Shown here piece after piece: positions 26,315-35,047 of a stretch of 64,000 bases of DNA. Every line of letters begins with the position of its first letter. The stretch's first letter is position 1. The notes beneath the pieces are model-generated. The model was not told the origin of the DNA, searched no databases, and was given only the letters and a program-made list of their open reading frames with translations. A program made the position numbers and the translations under genes. This DNA is from Prochlorococcus sp. AG-402-P18 (GTDB lineage Bacteria > Cyanobacteriota > Cyanobacteriia > PCC-6307 > Cyanobiaceae). The DNA is taken from contig QCJC01000001.1 in assembly GCA_003216275.1 (NCBI GenBank), forward strand, positions 124,001-188,000, in the 5' to 3' direction.

Positions 26315-27541
26315 ATGATTTCAGACCTTATAGTTGTAGGAGGGGGTGCTTCTGGTTTTATGGGAGCTATTACTGCTGTAAGTAGTGGTCTTAAATCAGT
26401 TATTATTCTTGAAGGGACTACAAAAGTATTAGAAAAAGTTCGAATTAGTGGTGGTGGCAGATGTAATATTACCAATTCTTGTGGAGATGTCTCTAATTTA
26501 GTTAACAATTATCCTCGAGGAGAAAAGCAGCTGAAAGGATTATTTAGCCGTTTTTCTACAAAAGAAGCTTTTGATTGGTTTCAAGAAAGGGGGCTTAAAT
26601 TAAAGGTTGAAAAAGATGGACGAGTTTTTCCTCTTTCGGATTCTTCTAATGAAGTAATAACTTGTTTGTCAGAACTAGCTCGGAATGCAGGTATAAAGGT
26701 GTTTACTGATTTACATGTTCAACAAATTTCGAATACCAATATTGGTTTTACGTTAGTAGCGAAAGGCAATAAAACTTTTAATGCTAAAAATATTTTGTTG
26801 TGCACAGGTAGTCACCCTAGTGGGAGGAAATTGGCTAAAAGTCTTGGTCATTCAATTATTAGCCCTGTCCCGTCCCTTTTTTCATTTTGTACAACAACAG
26901 CTAACCTTCAGTCTTGTTCAGGCGTTTCGATAAATGCTCACATAAAACTTCTTGTTAATAAAAAAAAATATTCAGAAACCGGACCGATATTGATTACTCA
27001 TCTTGGGTTTAGTGGTCCTGCAATATTACGTCTCTCTGCATTTGCGGCAAGGACTTTACATGCTAATAAATATTTAGCTGAATTAAGAGTTAATTGGTTA
27101 TGTATGAACGAGAATGATGTTAGATCAAAAATTAATTTATACAAACAAGAAAATGGTAGAAAAATTGTATTTAAAAGCAAACCTTTTGAATGCCTTCCTA
27201 AGAGCTTATGGAAAGCACTTCTCTTATCAATAAATATAGATAAACAATTAAAATGGGCCGATTTATCTAGATCAGATAAGGAGTGTATTGTTAAATCCTT
27301 AACTCAAAAATGTTATTCAATAAAAAGTAGAGGGCCTTATGGAGACGAATTTGTTACAGCGGGAGGTATTCCTCTTCAAGAGGTTAATTTCAAGACTATG
27401 GAAAGCAAAATTTGCAAGGGGTTGTTTTTTGCTGGTGAGGTAATGGATATTGATGGAATAACGGGCGGTTTTAATTTTCAACATTGCTGGACAAGTGGAT
27501 GGATAGCAGGAAAAGGGATTTATTCTAATTCATCTAACTAA
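26315..27541 (+). CDS. NAD(P)/FAD-dependent oxidoreductase, HI0933/BaiN family
   Basis: Flavoprotein of the YhiN/HI0933 family, substrate unknown in most bacteria. The FAD dinucleotide loop is LIVVGGGASGFMGAI; then EKVRISGGGRCNITN, a diagnostic motif; HLGFSGPAILRLSAF in the middle; and GGFNFQHCWTSGWIAGKGI at the end. Length 408 is typical. It is the only large conserved enzyme gene in the flexible stretch; upstream 155 bases are AT-rich promoter-like DNA. Confidence 0.92.
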   Translation: MISDLIVVGGGASGFMGAITAVSSGLKSVIILEGTTKVLEKVRISGGGRCNITNSCGDVSNLVNNYPRGEKQLKGLFSRFSTKEAFDWFQERGLKLKVEKDGRVFPLSDSSNEVITCLSELARNAGIKVFTDLHVQQISNTNIGFTLVAKGNKTFNAKNILLCTGSHPSGRKLAKSLGHSIISPVPSLFSFCTTTANLQSCSGVSINAHIKLLVNKKKYSETGPILITHLGFSGPAILRLSAFAARTLHANKYLAELRVNWLCMNENDVRSKINLYKQENGRKIVFKSKPFECLPKSLWKALLLSINIDKQLKWADLSRSDKECIVKSLTQKCYSIKSRGPYGDEFVTAGGIPLQEVNFKTMESKICKGLFFAGEVMDIDGITGGFNFQHCWTSGWIAGKGIYSNSSN

Positions 27542-27605
27542 TACTATTTTTATAAAAATGTCTTGACTTATAGGTTTTATAAACTAAATAGAGTAATTAA
27601 AATCT

Positions 27606-27758
27606 GTGTACATTAAGGCTAAAACCAAAGGAATTATTTATCAGCTCAATGCAGCAATTAAAGCTGGTACAGCAACTATTATTAGGCCAATCGCGGCAGT
27701 AGCAGTTAGGAGTGATGTACTCAAGACTTTTTTTATTCATTATAACTATAAACTATAA
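27606..27758 (+). CDS. Possible small protein, 50 residues, GTG start
   Basis: Reads MYIKAKTKGIIYQLNAAIKA, then GTATIIRPIAAVAVRSDVLK. The Ala/Ile-rich composition and clean frame look coding, but there is no ATG and no strong SD. No homologue is recognised. Uncertain. Confidence 0.38.
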   Translation: MYIKAKTKGIIYQLNAAIKAGTATIIRPIAAVAVRSDVLKTFFIHYNYKL

Positions 27759-28034
27759 AATTACTTCTTTCTGTGAGTATTAATACTATTTAAATTTACT
27801 TTTTGTACGTTATTTCTTTAAGTTAAGTGTAAATTTAGACCGAATTTTTTATTTGCTAACTGACCCACTCACTTCCCCTTTTCCAGGTTAAGCCTAAATT
27901 CTTTAAGCCATGCTCCGACCAAGCGAATGCCAGAAAGCTAGTATTAATACTTATAGGTAATATTTTCTGTCTAATTTTCCACGCTTTATGGCTGGTATAA
28001 CTAGAGTCCCATCAATTATCTATTAGTAGTCAAA
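27759..28034. other. Gap with a GC-richer segment
   Basis: No credible gene. The part from about 27860 to 28010 is less AT-rich than its surroundings and could be a leader or small RNA for the DoxX gene, but I cannot fold it convincingly by eye. Confidence 0.3.
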
Positions 28035-28592
28035 TTGTTTATTTCAGTTCTTTATAAATCGATATTTAAGGACTTTGCCTTCCTTGTACTAAGAGTTTTT
28101 TCCGGAGCCTTGCTTATCCATCATGGATTTGAGAAATTAAATGACATTAATAATTTTGCGGATGCCTTCGTTCGCCCTCTTCACTTGCCTTTCCCTATTG
28201 CTCTGTCTTACTTAGCAGCTGCTTCGGAAATTGGTGGCAGTTGGTTAATTATTCTTGGGCTTGGAACTCGATTGGGCGCCTTGGCAATATTGGGGACAAT
28301 GAGTGTCGCAATTTATCATGCACTTGTTACGTCTGGGTTCAATATTTATTTAATTGAACTTTTGGCTCTTTATTTTGCCTCTGCATTTTCAATAATCTTG
28401 TTAGGCCCTGGTATGTTCTCTGCTGATTACGTTATACGGGAAGTCTTCATTGCCAAATCTAACCCGTTTAAATCTTTCCCTAAAAATAAACCAACCACGA
28501 ATTACTTTTCCAATACGAAAAAAGATTCTTCATTAAATTCTAAACAAAAAAAATCATTAGCATTTCCTTTCTCTAGTTTCTTGTCTTCTTAA
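28035..28592 (+). CDS. DoxX family membrane protein
   Basis: Four-helix membrane protein of the DoxX family, often tied to redox or thiol stress. TTG start; LRVFSGALLIHHGFEKL is the family N-terminal motif, followed by LGLGTRLGALAILGTMSVAI and LLALYFASAFSIILLGPG. After the last helix there is a Lys/Ser/Asn-rich C-terminal tail of about 40 residues (NPFKSFPKNKPTTNYF...), longer than usual. Function in this organism unknown. Confidence 0.85.
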   Translation: MFISVLYKSIFKDFAFLVLRVFSGALLIHHGFEKLNDINNFADAFVRPLHLPFPIALSYLAAASEIGGSWLIILGLGTRLGALAILGTMSVAIYHALVTSGFNIYLIELLALYFASAFSIILLGPGMFSADYVIREVFIAKSNPFKSFPKNKPTTNYFSNTKKDSSLNSKQKKSLAFPFSSFLSS

Positions 28593-28603
28593 TTGTAGTA
28601 AAT

Positions 28604-28918
28604 TTATTTGTTGATAACTTCTTTTCTCTTCATTGATAAGTAAAACCACATCCAAGTTGGCAAAGTAATAAAAAAACCAATTAAAATAATATAACTTTTA
28701 GTAGTATCCCATGCCGCTTCATCGCAAGTTTTTTTGATTTCTTTTGAGGCTTGCACCTTAGTGCTAAGACTTCTGCATATATTTAGGCCATGAATACTGA
28801 GCGTGCCATATGTTATAGCTGTTGGAACAGTAGCAAGGAATATTGCGAGTATAAGATTGCCTAGCCTCAAATTGAGGTCTTTTCTTTTTTGTGGATCCAT
28901 ATATATATTTTTATCCAT
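28604..28918 (-). CDS. Two-span membrane protein, 104 residues
   Basis: Two hydrophobic helices (LILAIFLATVPTAITYGTL and YIILIGFFITLPTWMWFYL) flank a polar loop with two cysteines (NICRSLSTK and KKTCDEAAW). Residue 7 is also Met and could be the start. Convergent to DoxX, 11 bases apart. No family recognised. Confidence 0.68.
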   Translation of the reverse strand: MDKNIYMDPQKRKDLNLRLGNLILAIFLATVPTAITYGTLSIHGLNICRSLSTKVQASKEIKKTCDEAAWDTTKSYIILIGFFITLPTWMWFYLSMKRKEVINK

Positions 28919-29175
28919 AATTCAGATATGGCCAATTATAGTTCTTATTTTTTTACAAAACAGTTAGCTTTCTTTCATTATCTCCTTTTGAATAGATCGA
29001 TTTAATTTTTTCTTATATCTAGTAGCTAATAATTCATTTTATGTTTTTCAAGTAATTAACTTGCTTGAAATACAGATGTAAGATTGTGGGTTTATAAACT
29101 TTTCAAATTTATATATGCTCAATATACTTACATTAGGCTAAAATTAAGAATTAGTATCAATTTATCCATTTCATA
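28919..29175. other. AT-rich gap between divergent genes
   Basis: No gene seen. Likely holds promoters for the membrane protein to the left and the paralogous small gene to the right. Confidence 0.3.
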
Positions 29176-29379
29176 ATGTCTACAAGTAAGAGAGAGGAAG
29201 TTAGTTCTCATTTGCGTTATATTCGACAAGAACTTCGTGACTTGGATCAAATGCTTGGGCAATATGGTTTATTGCCTGAATTGTCTGAGCTTAAAGAGGT
29301 CTATAATTCATTAGATGCATTACATCAATTGCTTTCAGGCAAAGTTAAAAAGAAACCTAAACCCGAGTTTGATGATTGA
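29176..29379 (+). CDS. Small helical protein, paralogue of the 71-residue gene at 25.9 kb
   Basis: 67 residues. Begins MSTSKREEVSSHLRYIRQEL, with the shared GLLPEL turn, second helix LKEVYNSLDALHQLLSG and basic end KVKKKPKPEF. Aligns to its paralogue over nearly its whole length without gaps until the tail. Possibly a small dimeric coiled-coil adaptor; unknown function. Confidence 0.75.
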   Translation: MSTSKREEVSSHLRYIRQELRDLDQMLGQYGLLPELSELKEVYNSLDALHQLLSGKVKKKPKPEFDD

Positions 29380-29522
29380 AACGATTAATTATTTTTAAAA
29401 TATAAGTTAAATTTTCAAGGTTGGGGTAATTCAAAACAATTAGATTTATTTAATGATAGTTTTAGGGGGTTGCAACAAAACGAACTAATAACAATATATA
29501 TATAAGGGCATTATTTGAACTA

Positions 29523-29729
29523 ATGAAAGATGAGACTTGGAAAATAGAATACAAACAATGGAAAAAATTAAAACCTTATCAAATTAAATTGATTGATGAG
29601 TTTCCTAAAACGCAGTCTCAAGCTTGTCTTCTATACTCTATGTGGCGTGAATGGATGAATATAAAAAAATTAAACTTGTCTGAAAATACTGATGTAAGCA
29701 ATTCATGGATTGATCCCTGGGATAATTAG
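29523..29729 (+). CDS. Hypothetical protein, 68 residues
   Basis: Tryptophan- and lysine-rich small protein: MKDETWKIEYKQWKKLKPYQ at the start, QACLLYSMWREWMNIKK in the middle, and NSWIDPWDN at the end. Predicted helical and soluble. Unrecognised. Confidence 0.6.
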   Translation: MKDETWKIEYKQWKKLKPYQIKLIDEFPKTQSQACLLYSMWREWMNIKKLNLSENTDVSNSWIDPWDN

Positions 29730-29750
29730 GAGTTGATTTTTATATTAGTT

Positions 29751-30821
29751 TTAAATAGATAAATAATTTCTTTCTAATATGTCATGAACAATTATTTCTT
29801 TGACAAATACTTGTATTACTACAGCCATGGGTATAGCTAGCAGTAATCCCAGTGCCCCAAAAAGAATGGTAGATATTAACTGTGCAGTAATGGTTAGAGC
29901 TGGCAATAATTTTACTTGTTTTTGCATTATTGAAGGAGTAATTATATAGCTCTCAATATTCTGAATAACTATATATAAGCCTAGAACAGCTAATGATTTC
30001 CAGGGAGTATCTAGCAATGCAACAGATATTGGAAAAATTGTACTTATTGTCGGACCGACATTTGGAATAACATTCAGAAGGCCTGCAATTAATGCATTAG
30101 CAATTACTAGTTTTATTCCTAATAGATAAAGACCTATGGCTGTAAGTATTGCTACACATATTGAGCTTAGAACTAATCCTGTCATCCAACTGCTTAAAGC
30201 ATTTCCACATTTTAGAAATATTGATCTAGCTCGCCTTCTATAAAATGAAGGAACTAATAATATTGCTACCTCCCTGTATGCATTTGGCTGCACCGTTATC
30301 ATTAAACCAACTGAGGTAATGAAAAATATTTGAATAATACCTATTCCCACATTACTGGCTAGATTGATCAATTTTGCGATACTTTCTGTAACACCATTAG
30401 CAAGTGTTTTGCCATCTGGAAAAATATTTAGCTTGTTGCTTAATAATGATTCATCTGTTAAATCAGGTACATTATCTTTATATATAATTTCTACAATATC
30501 AATAAATGTATTTATAATAAGATCCCATAGTTTGCTTGCTGCAGATGGTATCTGATTAATTAATTCTTGAAACTCACTTGTGAATTGCGGAATTATTATT
30601 ACTATTCCGATGCTTGAAATTAAAATAATAGAAATTAATGTTATCCCAAAGGAAAGCCAGCGGGGAATGTGAAGGACTCTTACAAGTTTCCCTATAATAG
30701 TACAAAGAGCCATAGCTATAATTATCGACGCAAAAAAAAGTATAAATATTTCTTTTAAGCTCCATAAAATTAATATGGAAACTATTAGAGCTGTTATTGA
30801 TAGCCAAGCACTTGTTTTCAA
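29751..30821 (-). CDS. AI-2E family (PerM-type) membrane transporter
   Basis: 356-residue membrane protein with the AI-2E/PerM layout: two or three N-terminal helices (LKEIFILFFASIIIAMALC), a long extracytoplasmic segment (about residues 85-145), then five helices including LVIANALIAGLLNVIPNVGPTIS, the family signature, and FGALGLLLAIPMAVVIQVFV at the end. Substrate unknown; relatives export autoinducer 2 or ions. Lies 11 bases after psb28 on the same strand. Confidence 0.9.
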   Translation of the reverse strand: MKTSAWLSITALIVSILILWSLKEIFILFFASIIIAMALCTIIGKLVRVLHIPRWLSFGITLISIILISSIGIVIIIPQFTSEFQELINQIPSAASKLWDLIINTFIDIVEIIYKDNVPDLTDESLLSNKLNIFPDGKTLANGVTESIAKLINLASNVGIGIIQIFFITSVGLMITVQPNAYREVAILLVPSFYRRRARSIFLKCGNALSSWMTGLVLSSICVAILTAIGLYLLGIKLVIANALIAGLLNVIPNVGPTISTIFPISVALLDTPWKSLAVLGLYIVIQNIESYIITPSIMQKQVKLLPALTITAQLISTILFGALGLLLAIPMAVVIQVFVKEIIVHDILERNYLSI

Positions 30822-30832
30822 ATTAATAGATT

Positions 30833-31171
30833 TTAATAGTCATGAGCATTAGAGAATCTTTCAGCAAAGCGCATGAATCTTTCGAACTCTTTTTCAGAAT
30901 TCCAGCTATATGTAGATTTTACTTCCCTTATTTCATTGCCTGAGATAGATAGATCTATTTTTTTTGTTGAAAGTTCACCTTCTTCGTCGATTAAATACAT
31001 TTTCTGTACGGATGTGAAATTTTTTGATGTTATAGATAGAGGGTTGTAAAACTTGTATGTTGCACTTCCTCTCTTTCCATCATTATTTCTATTGAGACGA
31101 ATTTCAGGATGATCTTTTTCATCTTCTCCTTTTATAAATTGAATCCTTACTGTCTTATTGATGTTTGTCAT
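30833..31171 (-). CDS. psb28: Photosystem II assembly protein Psb28
   Basis: Cytosolic-side photosystem II assembly factor that binds CP47 intermediates. The 112-residue protein has VRIQFIKGEDE, HPEIRLNRNNDGKRGSATYK, MYLIDEEGELSTKKIDL and YSWNSEKEFERFMRFAERFS, all family hallmarks. Length matches Psb28. It lies between mnmH (42 bases upstream) and the AI-2E gene, all on one strand. Confidence 0.96.
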   Translation of the reverse strand: MTNINKTVRIQFIKGEDEKDHPEIRLNRNNDGKRGSATYKFYNPLSITSKNFTSVQKMYLIDEEGELSTKKIDLSISGNEIREVKSTYSWNSEKEFERFMRFAERFSNAHDY

Positions 31172-31213
31172 TTTATCTAAAGGATAAATAATGAGATTTT
31201 TCCTATATTTGAA

Positions 31214-32266
31214 TTATAAGGGATATAGCTTTTCGTTTAAGATTTTATTCAAAGATGATTGCAAGTTTAAACCACTTAGATCAATTGAGTTTAAAATTGT
31301 AGTTTTTTGAAGTTCATAATCATAACATCTATCGTAATAATCCAGCATGGCTATACAGGCTTTTGACCATTCTTTTTTTTCAATAGCTATTATTGCTTCT
31401 TTTGTTCTCTGTGACCCTAGCCTTTTGCTTATCCTAGTCACAGCATCTTTTAATTCATTCTCAGAGTTTCGACTATAAACATTGACTAAATTATCAATTC
31501 GTTCGTTCTTCGTTTTTGTCACTTCTAGAACTGGTGCCTTTTTCATTTTCTTAAATAAATCATTTGGTATTCGACACTTTCCTAAGCTAGAACTTTCAGC
31601 TTCTATCCATATTTCTTTTGCGCTACTTTTAGCAAATTTATCAAGACTTTCTGCGATTGCATTTTCAAATTGTTGAGTTGAAGGTTGCTTATTCATTCCT
31701 AACGACCCAAAGCTACTACCTCTATGATTCGCAAGCCCTTCTAAGTCTATTACATGTATTTTTTTTGAATTAATTTGATTGAGGAGATCTGTTTTCCCAG
31801 TGCCTGTTCTTCCTCCTAACAGTCTTATTGGTAAATCAGCTTCAAACTGATTTAAAGCCCATTCCCGGTAGCTTTTATATCCATCTTTTAATAAATAAGT
31901 CTTTATGCCAACTGTCCTCGCAAGCCAGGCAAAAGCACTTGATCTCATTCCACCTCTCCAGCAATATATTCTTAATGATTTATTTGAGTAATTCTTAGTA
32001 GAAGCTGTTTTTAAAATTATACTTTTGAGTTTAGTTGATTTTGGTATGGTCACTTTTAATCCATTAAAAGTTGCCTTTAATCGGCCTTCTTGCTTGTAGC
32101 TTTTGCCTATAAACTCTCTTTCATTATCTGAAAACAATGGAATATTAATAGCCCCTGGCCAATGCCCTTTGGCAAATTCCACTGGACTTCTTACATCAAT
32201 GATTGGAATTGCTAAATTCCGAAAATCCGTTACGGGATAAACTGAATTGGTAGGTTTCTCTGACAT
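31214..32266 (-). CDS. mnmH: tRNA 2-selenouridine/geranyl-2-thiouridine synthase
   Basis: Modifies U34 of tRNA. A rhodanese domain (PIIDVRSPVEFAKGHWPGA, catalytic Cys102 in YCWRGGMRS) precedes a P-loop domain (GGRTGTGKT, residues 151-159). Both halves and the 350-residue length are normal, so the gene looks intact. MnmH needs SelD-made selenophosphate for selenation but can geranylate without it; whether this organism has selD is not visible here. Confidence 0.92.
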   Translation of the reverse strand: MSEKPTNSVYPVTDFRNLAIPIIDVRSPVEFAKGHWPGAINIPLFSDNEREFIGKSYKQEGRLKATFNGLKVTIPKSTKLKSIILKTASTKNYSNKSLRIYCWRGGMRSSAFAWLARTVGIKTYLLKDGYKSYREWALNQFEADLPIRLLGGRTGTGKTDLLNQINSKKIHVIDLEGLANHRGSSFGSLGMNKQPSTQQFENAIAESLDKFAKSSAKEIWIEAESSSLGKCRIPNDLFKKMKKAPVLEVTKTKNERIDNLVNVYSRNSENELKDAVTRISKRLGSQRTKEAIIAIEKKEWSKACIAMLDYYDRCYDYELQKTTILNSIDLSGLNLQSSLNKILNEKLYPL

Positions 32267-32305
32267 AGTATTAGTTCCGTGGTCATATTAGACCGGAAGT
32301 TGAGA

Positions 32306-33022
32306 ATGACTGACGAAAAACCAAAATCAAATACAGACACCATAAGTGAATTTTTGGAGTCTTTTAATCAGGCGTCAGAAAGAAAACGTCTAACTTTGTT
32401 GCCTGTCTTGGAAGAGAGAGTTGAGGAGCTTATTAACCTTGGCACTTGCTTAATGTCTTGTTTTAGCACTGATACTTGTGATTGGGCTGCTGGTAGTATT
32501 TTGCAACTGATTCATAAAACTGACGAAAATTTTATAAGAAAAAATCTTGATTGTGATGATCTTGGATGGTTTACCGCTCCATCTGAAGTTGGTTTTGATT
32601 ATGCACCTCTTCAGCAATGCTTATTGACTGAACATTATGAGGAAGCAGATCGTATAACAAGCTCAAAGCTAAGAGAACTAGTAGGTGAGAAGGCGGTAAA
32701 GAGAGGATATGTTTATTTTTCAGAAGTTGAATCAATACCAGGAACTGATTTGGCAACTTTAGATAGGCTATGGATAATATATTCCAAAGGCAAATTTGGA
32801 TTCACCGTTCAAGCGAGAATATTAGATTCATTAGACGGTCGTTATGACAAGCTTTGGCCTCGTATTGGATGGAAAAAAGATGGTATATGGACTAGATATC
32901 CTAAAGCTTTTAATTGGTCTATTGATGCTCCCAACGGTCATATGCCATTGGTTAATCAGCTTCGTGGAGTAAGGCTTATGGATTCATTACTTAATCATCC
33001 TGCATTATTAGCTAGACGCTAG
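32306..33022 (+). CDS. gun4: GUN4-domain protein, Mg-chelatase activator
   Basis: Binds protoporphyrin IX and Mg-protoporphyrin and stimulates the ChlH subunit of Mg-chelatase. A helical N-terminal domain (residues 10-80) precedes the GUN4 core: DDLGWFTAPSEVGFDYAPLQ, ITSSKLRELVGEKAVKRGYV, IPGTDLATLDRLWIIYSKGKFGF and IGWKKDGIWTRYPKAFNWS. I chose the ATG at MTDEKPKS, preceded by TGAG, over an upstream GTG; 238 residues matches other GUN4. Confidence 0.94.
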   Translation: MTDEKPKSNTDTISEFLESFNQASERKRLTLLPVLEERVEELINLGTCLMSCFSTDTCDWAAGSILQLIHKTDENFIRKNLDCDDLGWFTAPSEVGFDYAPLQQCLLTEHYEEADRITSSKLRELVGEKAVKRGYVYFSEVESIPGTDLATLDRLWIIYSKGKFGFTVQARILDSLDGRYDKLWPRIGWKKDGIWTRYPKAFNWSIDAPNGHMPLVNQLRGVRLMDSLLNHPALLARR

Positions 33023-33148
33023 GAGTTTAACGATTGATTTTTAATTTTATTATTGAACATCGTTTATGATTTCAAATATAAAAAGATTTCTTTTGATTAA
33101 ACTAGTTCTAAGGAAAAGGGTTGATTTAAAAAAATGTTTTAATTAATT

Positions 33149-33550
33149 GTGGATTCTTCAACAAACTGGGCTGTATTTATTCATCCCTCTACTTTAAAAT
33201 TATCTTCTTTTATTGAAACTCTTTTAGAGCCTGTAATATGTAGTGAAACTTCCAAGAAAATCGAATTGGGACTTCATGAAGCACTTGTTAATGCAGTTGT
33301 TCATGGTAATTTATCCAATCCAAATAAGGTTATACGTGTAAGAAGAATTCTCACACCAAATTGGTTTGTTTGGCAAATCCAGGATGAAGGGATTGGCATC
33401 GTAAAGAATAAAAGAATAAGCTCATTACCTTTGGAGATTGATGCTAATACTGGAAGAGGTATATATTTAATACATCAGTGTTTTGATGATGTTAGATGGA
33501 GTAGAAAAGGCAATAGATTGCAATTATCTTTAAAAAAAATAAGATTTTAA
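33149..33550 (+). CDS. Anti-sigma-factor-type ATP-binding protein (HATPase)
   Basis: 133-residue GHKL ATPase like RsbW/SpoIIAB: N-box helix KIELGLHEALVNAVVHGN, G1-like DEGIGI and G2-like TGRGIYLIHQ. Such proteins phosphorylate an anti-anti-sigma partner or bind a sigma factor; no partner gene lies beside it. GTG start. Overlaps the end of the convergent 93-residue gene by four bases. Confidence 0.85.
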   Translation: MDSSTNWAVFIHPSTLKLSSFIETLLEPVICSETSKKIELGLHEALVNAVVHGNLSNPNKVIRVRRILTPNWFVWQIQDEGIGIVKNKRISSLPLEIDANTGRGIYLIHQCFDDVRWSRKGNRLQLSLKKIRF

Positions 33551-33828
33551 TGATTTTTACATCCAGTATCTTTTATATCTTCATTTATCCACATTATTGC
33601 TTGATTAAGTAAATCTTTAATGTCTGTTTCATCTCCATCGTTAATTAATTGTGAGATTGCAGAGGTTATTAATTCAGCACTTCTTCTTCGTTTATTTCCT
33701 CGGAATTTATGCCATGCGTAGTTGTCAATGCTGATTTCATTATGAAGATCTTTCGCAAGTAACTTTGCTTTTTGAGTCCAAATAGATTTATTTTCTTTCA
33801 TAGTAATCTTATGATGAATTTTAGACAT
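33547..33828 (-). CDS. Small conserved-looking protein, 93 residues
   Basis: Helical soluble protein with IWTQKAKLLAKDLHNEISI, NYAWHKFRGNKRRRSAELIT and LLNQAIMWINEDIKDTGCKN. The start could also be Met10. It looks like a cyanobacterial protein of unknown function; I cannot name the family securely. It lies downstream of nothing on its strand except the methyltransferase gene behind it. Confidence 0.7.
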   Translation of the reverse strand: MSKIHHKITMKENKSIWTQKAKLLAKDLHNEISIDNYAWHKFRGNKRRRSAELITSAISQLINDGDETDIKDLLNQAIMWINEDIKDTGCKNH

Positions 33829-33855
33829 ATGTACATATTAATAATTAATTAAATT

Positions 33856-34917
33856 TTAAATGGGTTTATTTGCTTTCCATACTTTAGTCATGAAGTGTGA
33901 TTCAGATGAGATTGAAGAAAAACCACTATCTTTTAGTCTCAGACTTAAATCATCTATTATGTAATCTCTGTAATAAGGTTCATGGAAAATTTTATGAAAG
34001 TTTTCCATTATGGATGAGAATTTTGGAGAATCTTCAATTTGAATAGAGTCTGCAAGTACAAAAGTCCCTCCTGGAACTAATACTCTAAAACATTCGTTAA
34101 TAACATTTTGCCGAGCTTCTCTAGGTAGTTCGTGAAAAAGAAATACACAAGTTATTGCTTCGAAACTACTTGAAGGGAAAGGCATTTTTTCGGCATTTGC
34201 TTTTGTTAGTTGAACGAGGTCACCACTTCTAGAACTCAAATATTTACTTGCTTGTTTTAAATATGAACCTGATAGATCTAGTCCATGGAGTTCAACTTCT
34301 GGTAAGGCACTTTGTATTTGTTGAAGTGTTCTTCCAGTTCCTGTAGCGATATCTAGAACTTTTGCTTTTTTTGTATTTTCAGAAATATATTTTTTTAAAC
34401 CTCTTTTAAGAGGAGCTAGGATTCTTCTTCTCATGGAGTCAGCTGTTCCATTAAAAAGAATCTCAACTTGTAAATCATAAATTTCTGCTGAATGCTGACT
34501 CAAGTATCCATCTGTTTGGTGATGAAAATTTTGTAAATAATACTTTGGATAGTCTTCTTCGTTAATATTTTCTGGGATCTCTCTTGTTTTATTTTTTTTT
34601 CTTCTTTCCCAAGTTAAGGGCATGTCCAACCAAACGAGTGGATATTTCTTTGCCCATTCCAGCCATGGAGCATCAAAAAGTTGAGATTTGGGATAAATGC
34701 CTTCTTCTGCGTCTCTCCAGTCAATTTTTTCTAATTCGTACATTGATTGTCTAACTTCTTTGAATAATTCTTTATTTATTGGGAATTTTCCAGGTGCTGC
34801 CTCAGGTGCAAAAACCTCCATCAGTTTTGTGCTTAATTCTTTGTGAGCTAATCCTGCAAGTGTTTTTCCCTGTTGAAGTGTGTGATATGCAATTTTTTTA
34901 AGGCTTGGCGCTGCCAT
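33856..34917 (-). CDS. Class I SAM-dependent methyltransferase
   Basis: 353 residues. The C-terminal half is a Rossmann methyltransferase domain: KVLDIATGTGRTLQQIQ (SAM loop), VELHGLDLSGSYLKQA, AEKMPFPSSSFEAITCVFLF and GGTFVLADSIQ. The N-terminal ~150 residues (EKIDWRDAEEGIYPKSQLFD, then YPLVWLDMPLTWERRK) are a conserved cyanobacterial extension. Substrate unknown; some related proteins are membrane-associated and act on lipids or quinones, but that is a guess. Confidence 0.85.
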   Translation of the reverse strand: MAAPSLKKIAYHTLQQGKTLAGLAHKELSTKLMEVFAPEAAPGKFPINKELFKEVRQSMYELEKIDWRDAEEGIYPKSQLFDAPWLEWAKKYPLVWLDMPLTWERRKKNKTREIPENINEEDYPKYYLQNFHHQTDGYLSQHSAEIYDLQVEILFNGTADSMRRRILAPLKRGLKKYISENTKKAKVLDIATGTGRTLQQIQSALPEVELHGLDLSGSYLKQASKYLSSRSGDLVQLTKANAEKMPFPSSSFEAITCVFLFHELPREARQNVINECFRVLVPGGTFVLADSIQIEDSPKFSSIMENFHKIFHEPYYRDYIIDDLSLRLKDSGFSSISSESHFMTKVWKANKPI

Positions 34918-35047
34918 GAACCATTGGATAATTTTCTAATATCTAACAGATTAGTTTGAATAGTGACGAATTTAATAAAAAAATTTTAAGGTCTATGCAC
35001 AATCTGCACACCGACCTTAAATTTATACTTTTTGATAAACGAGTTTT

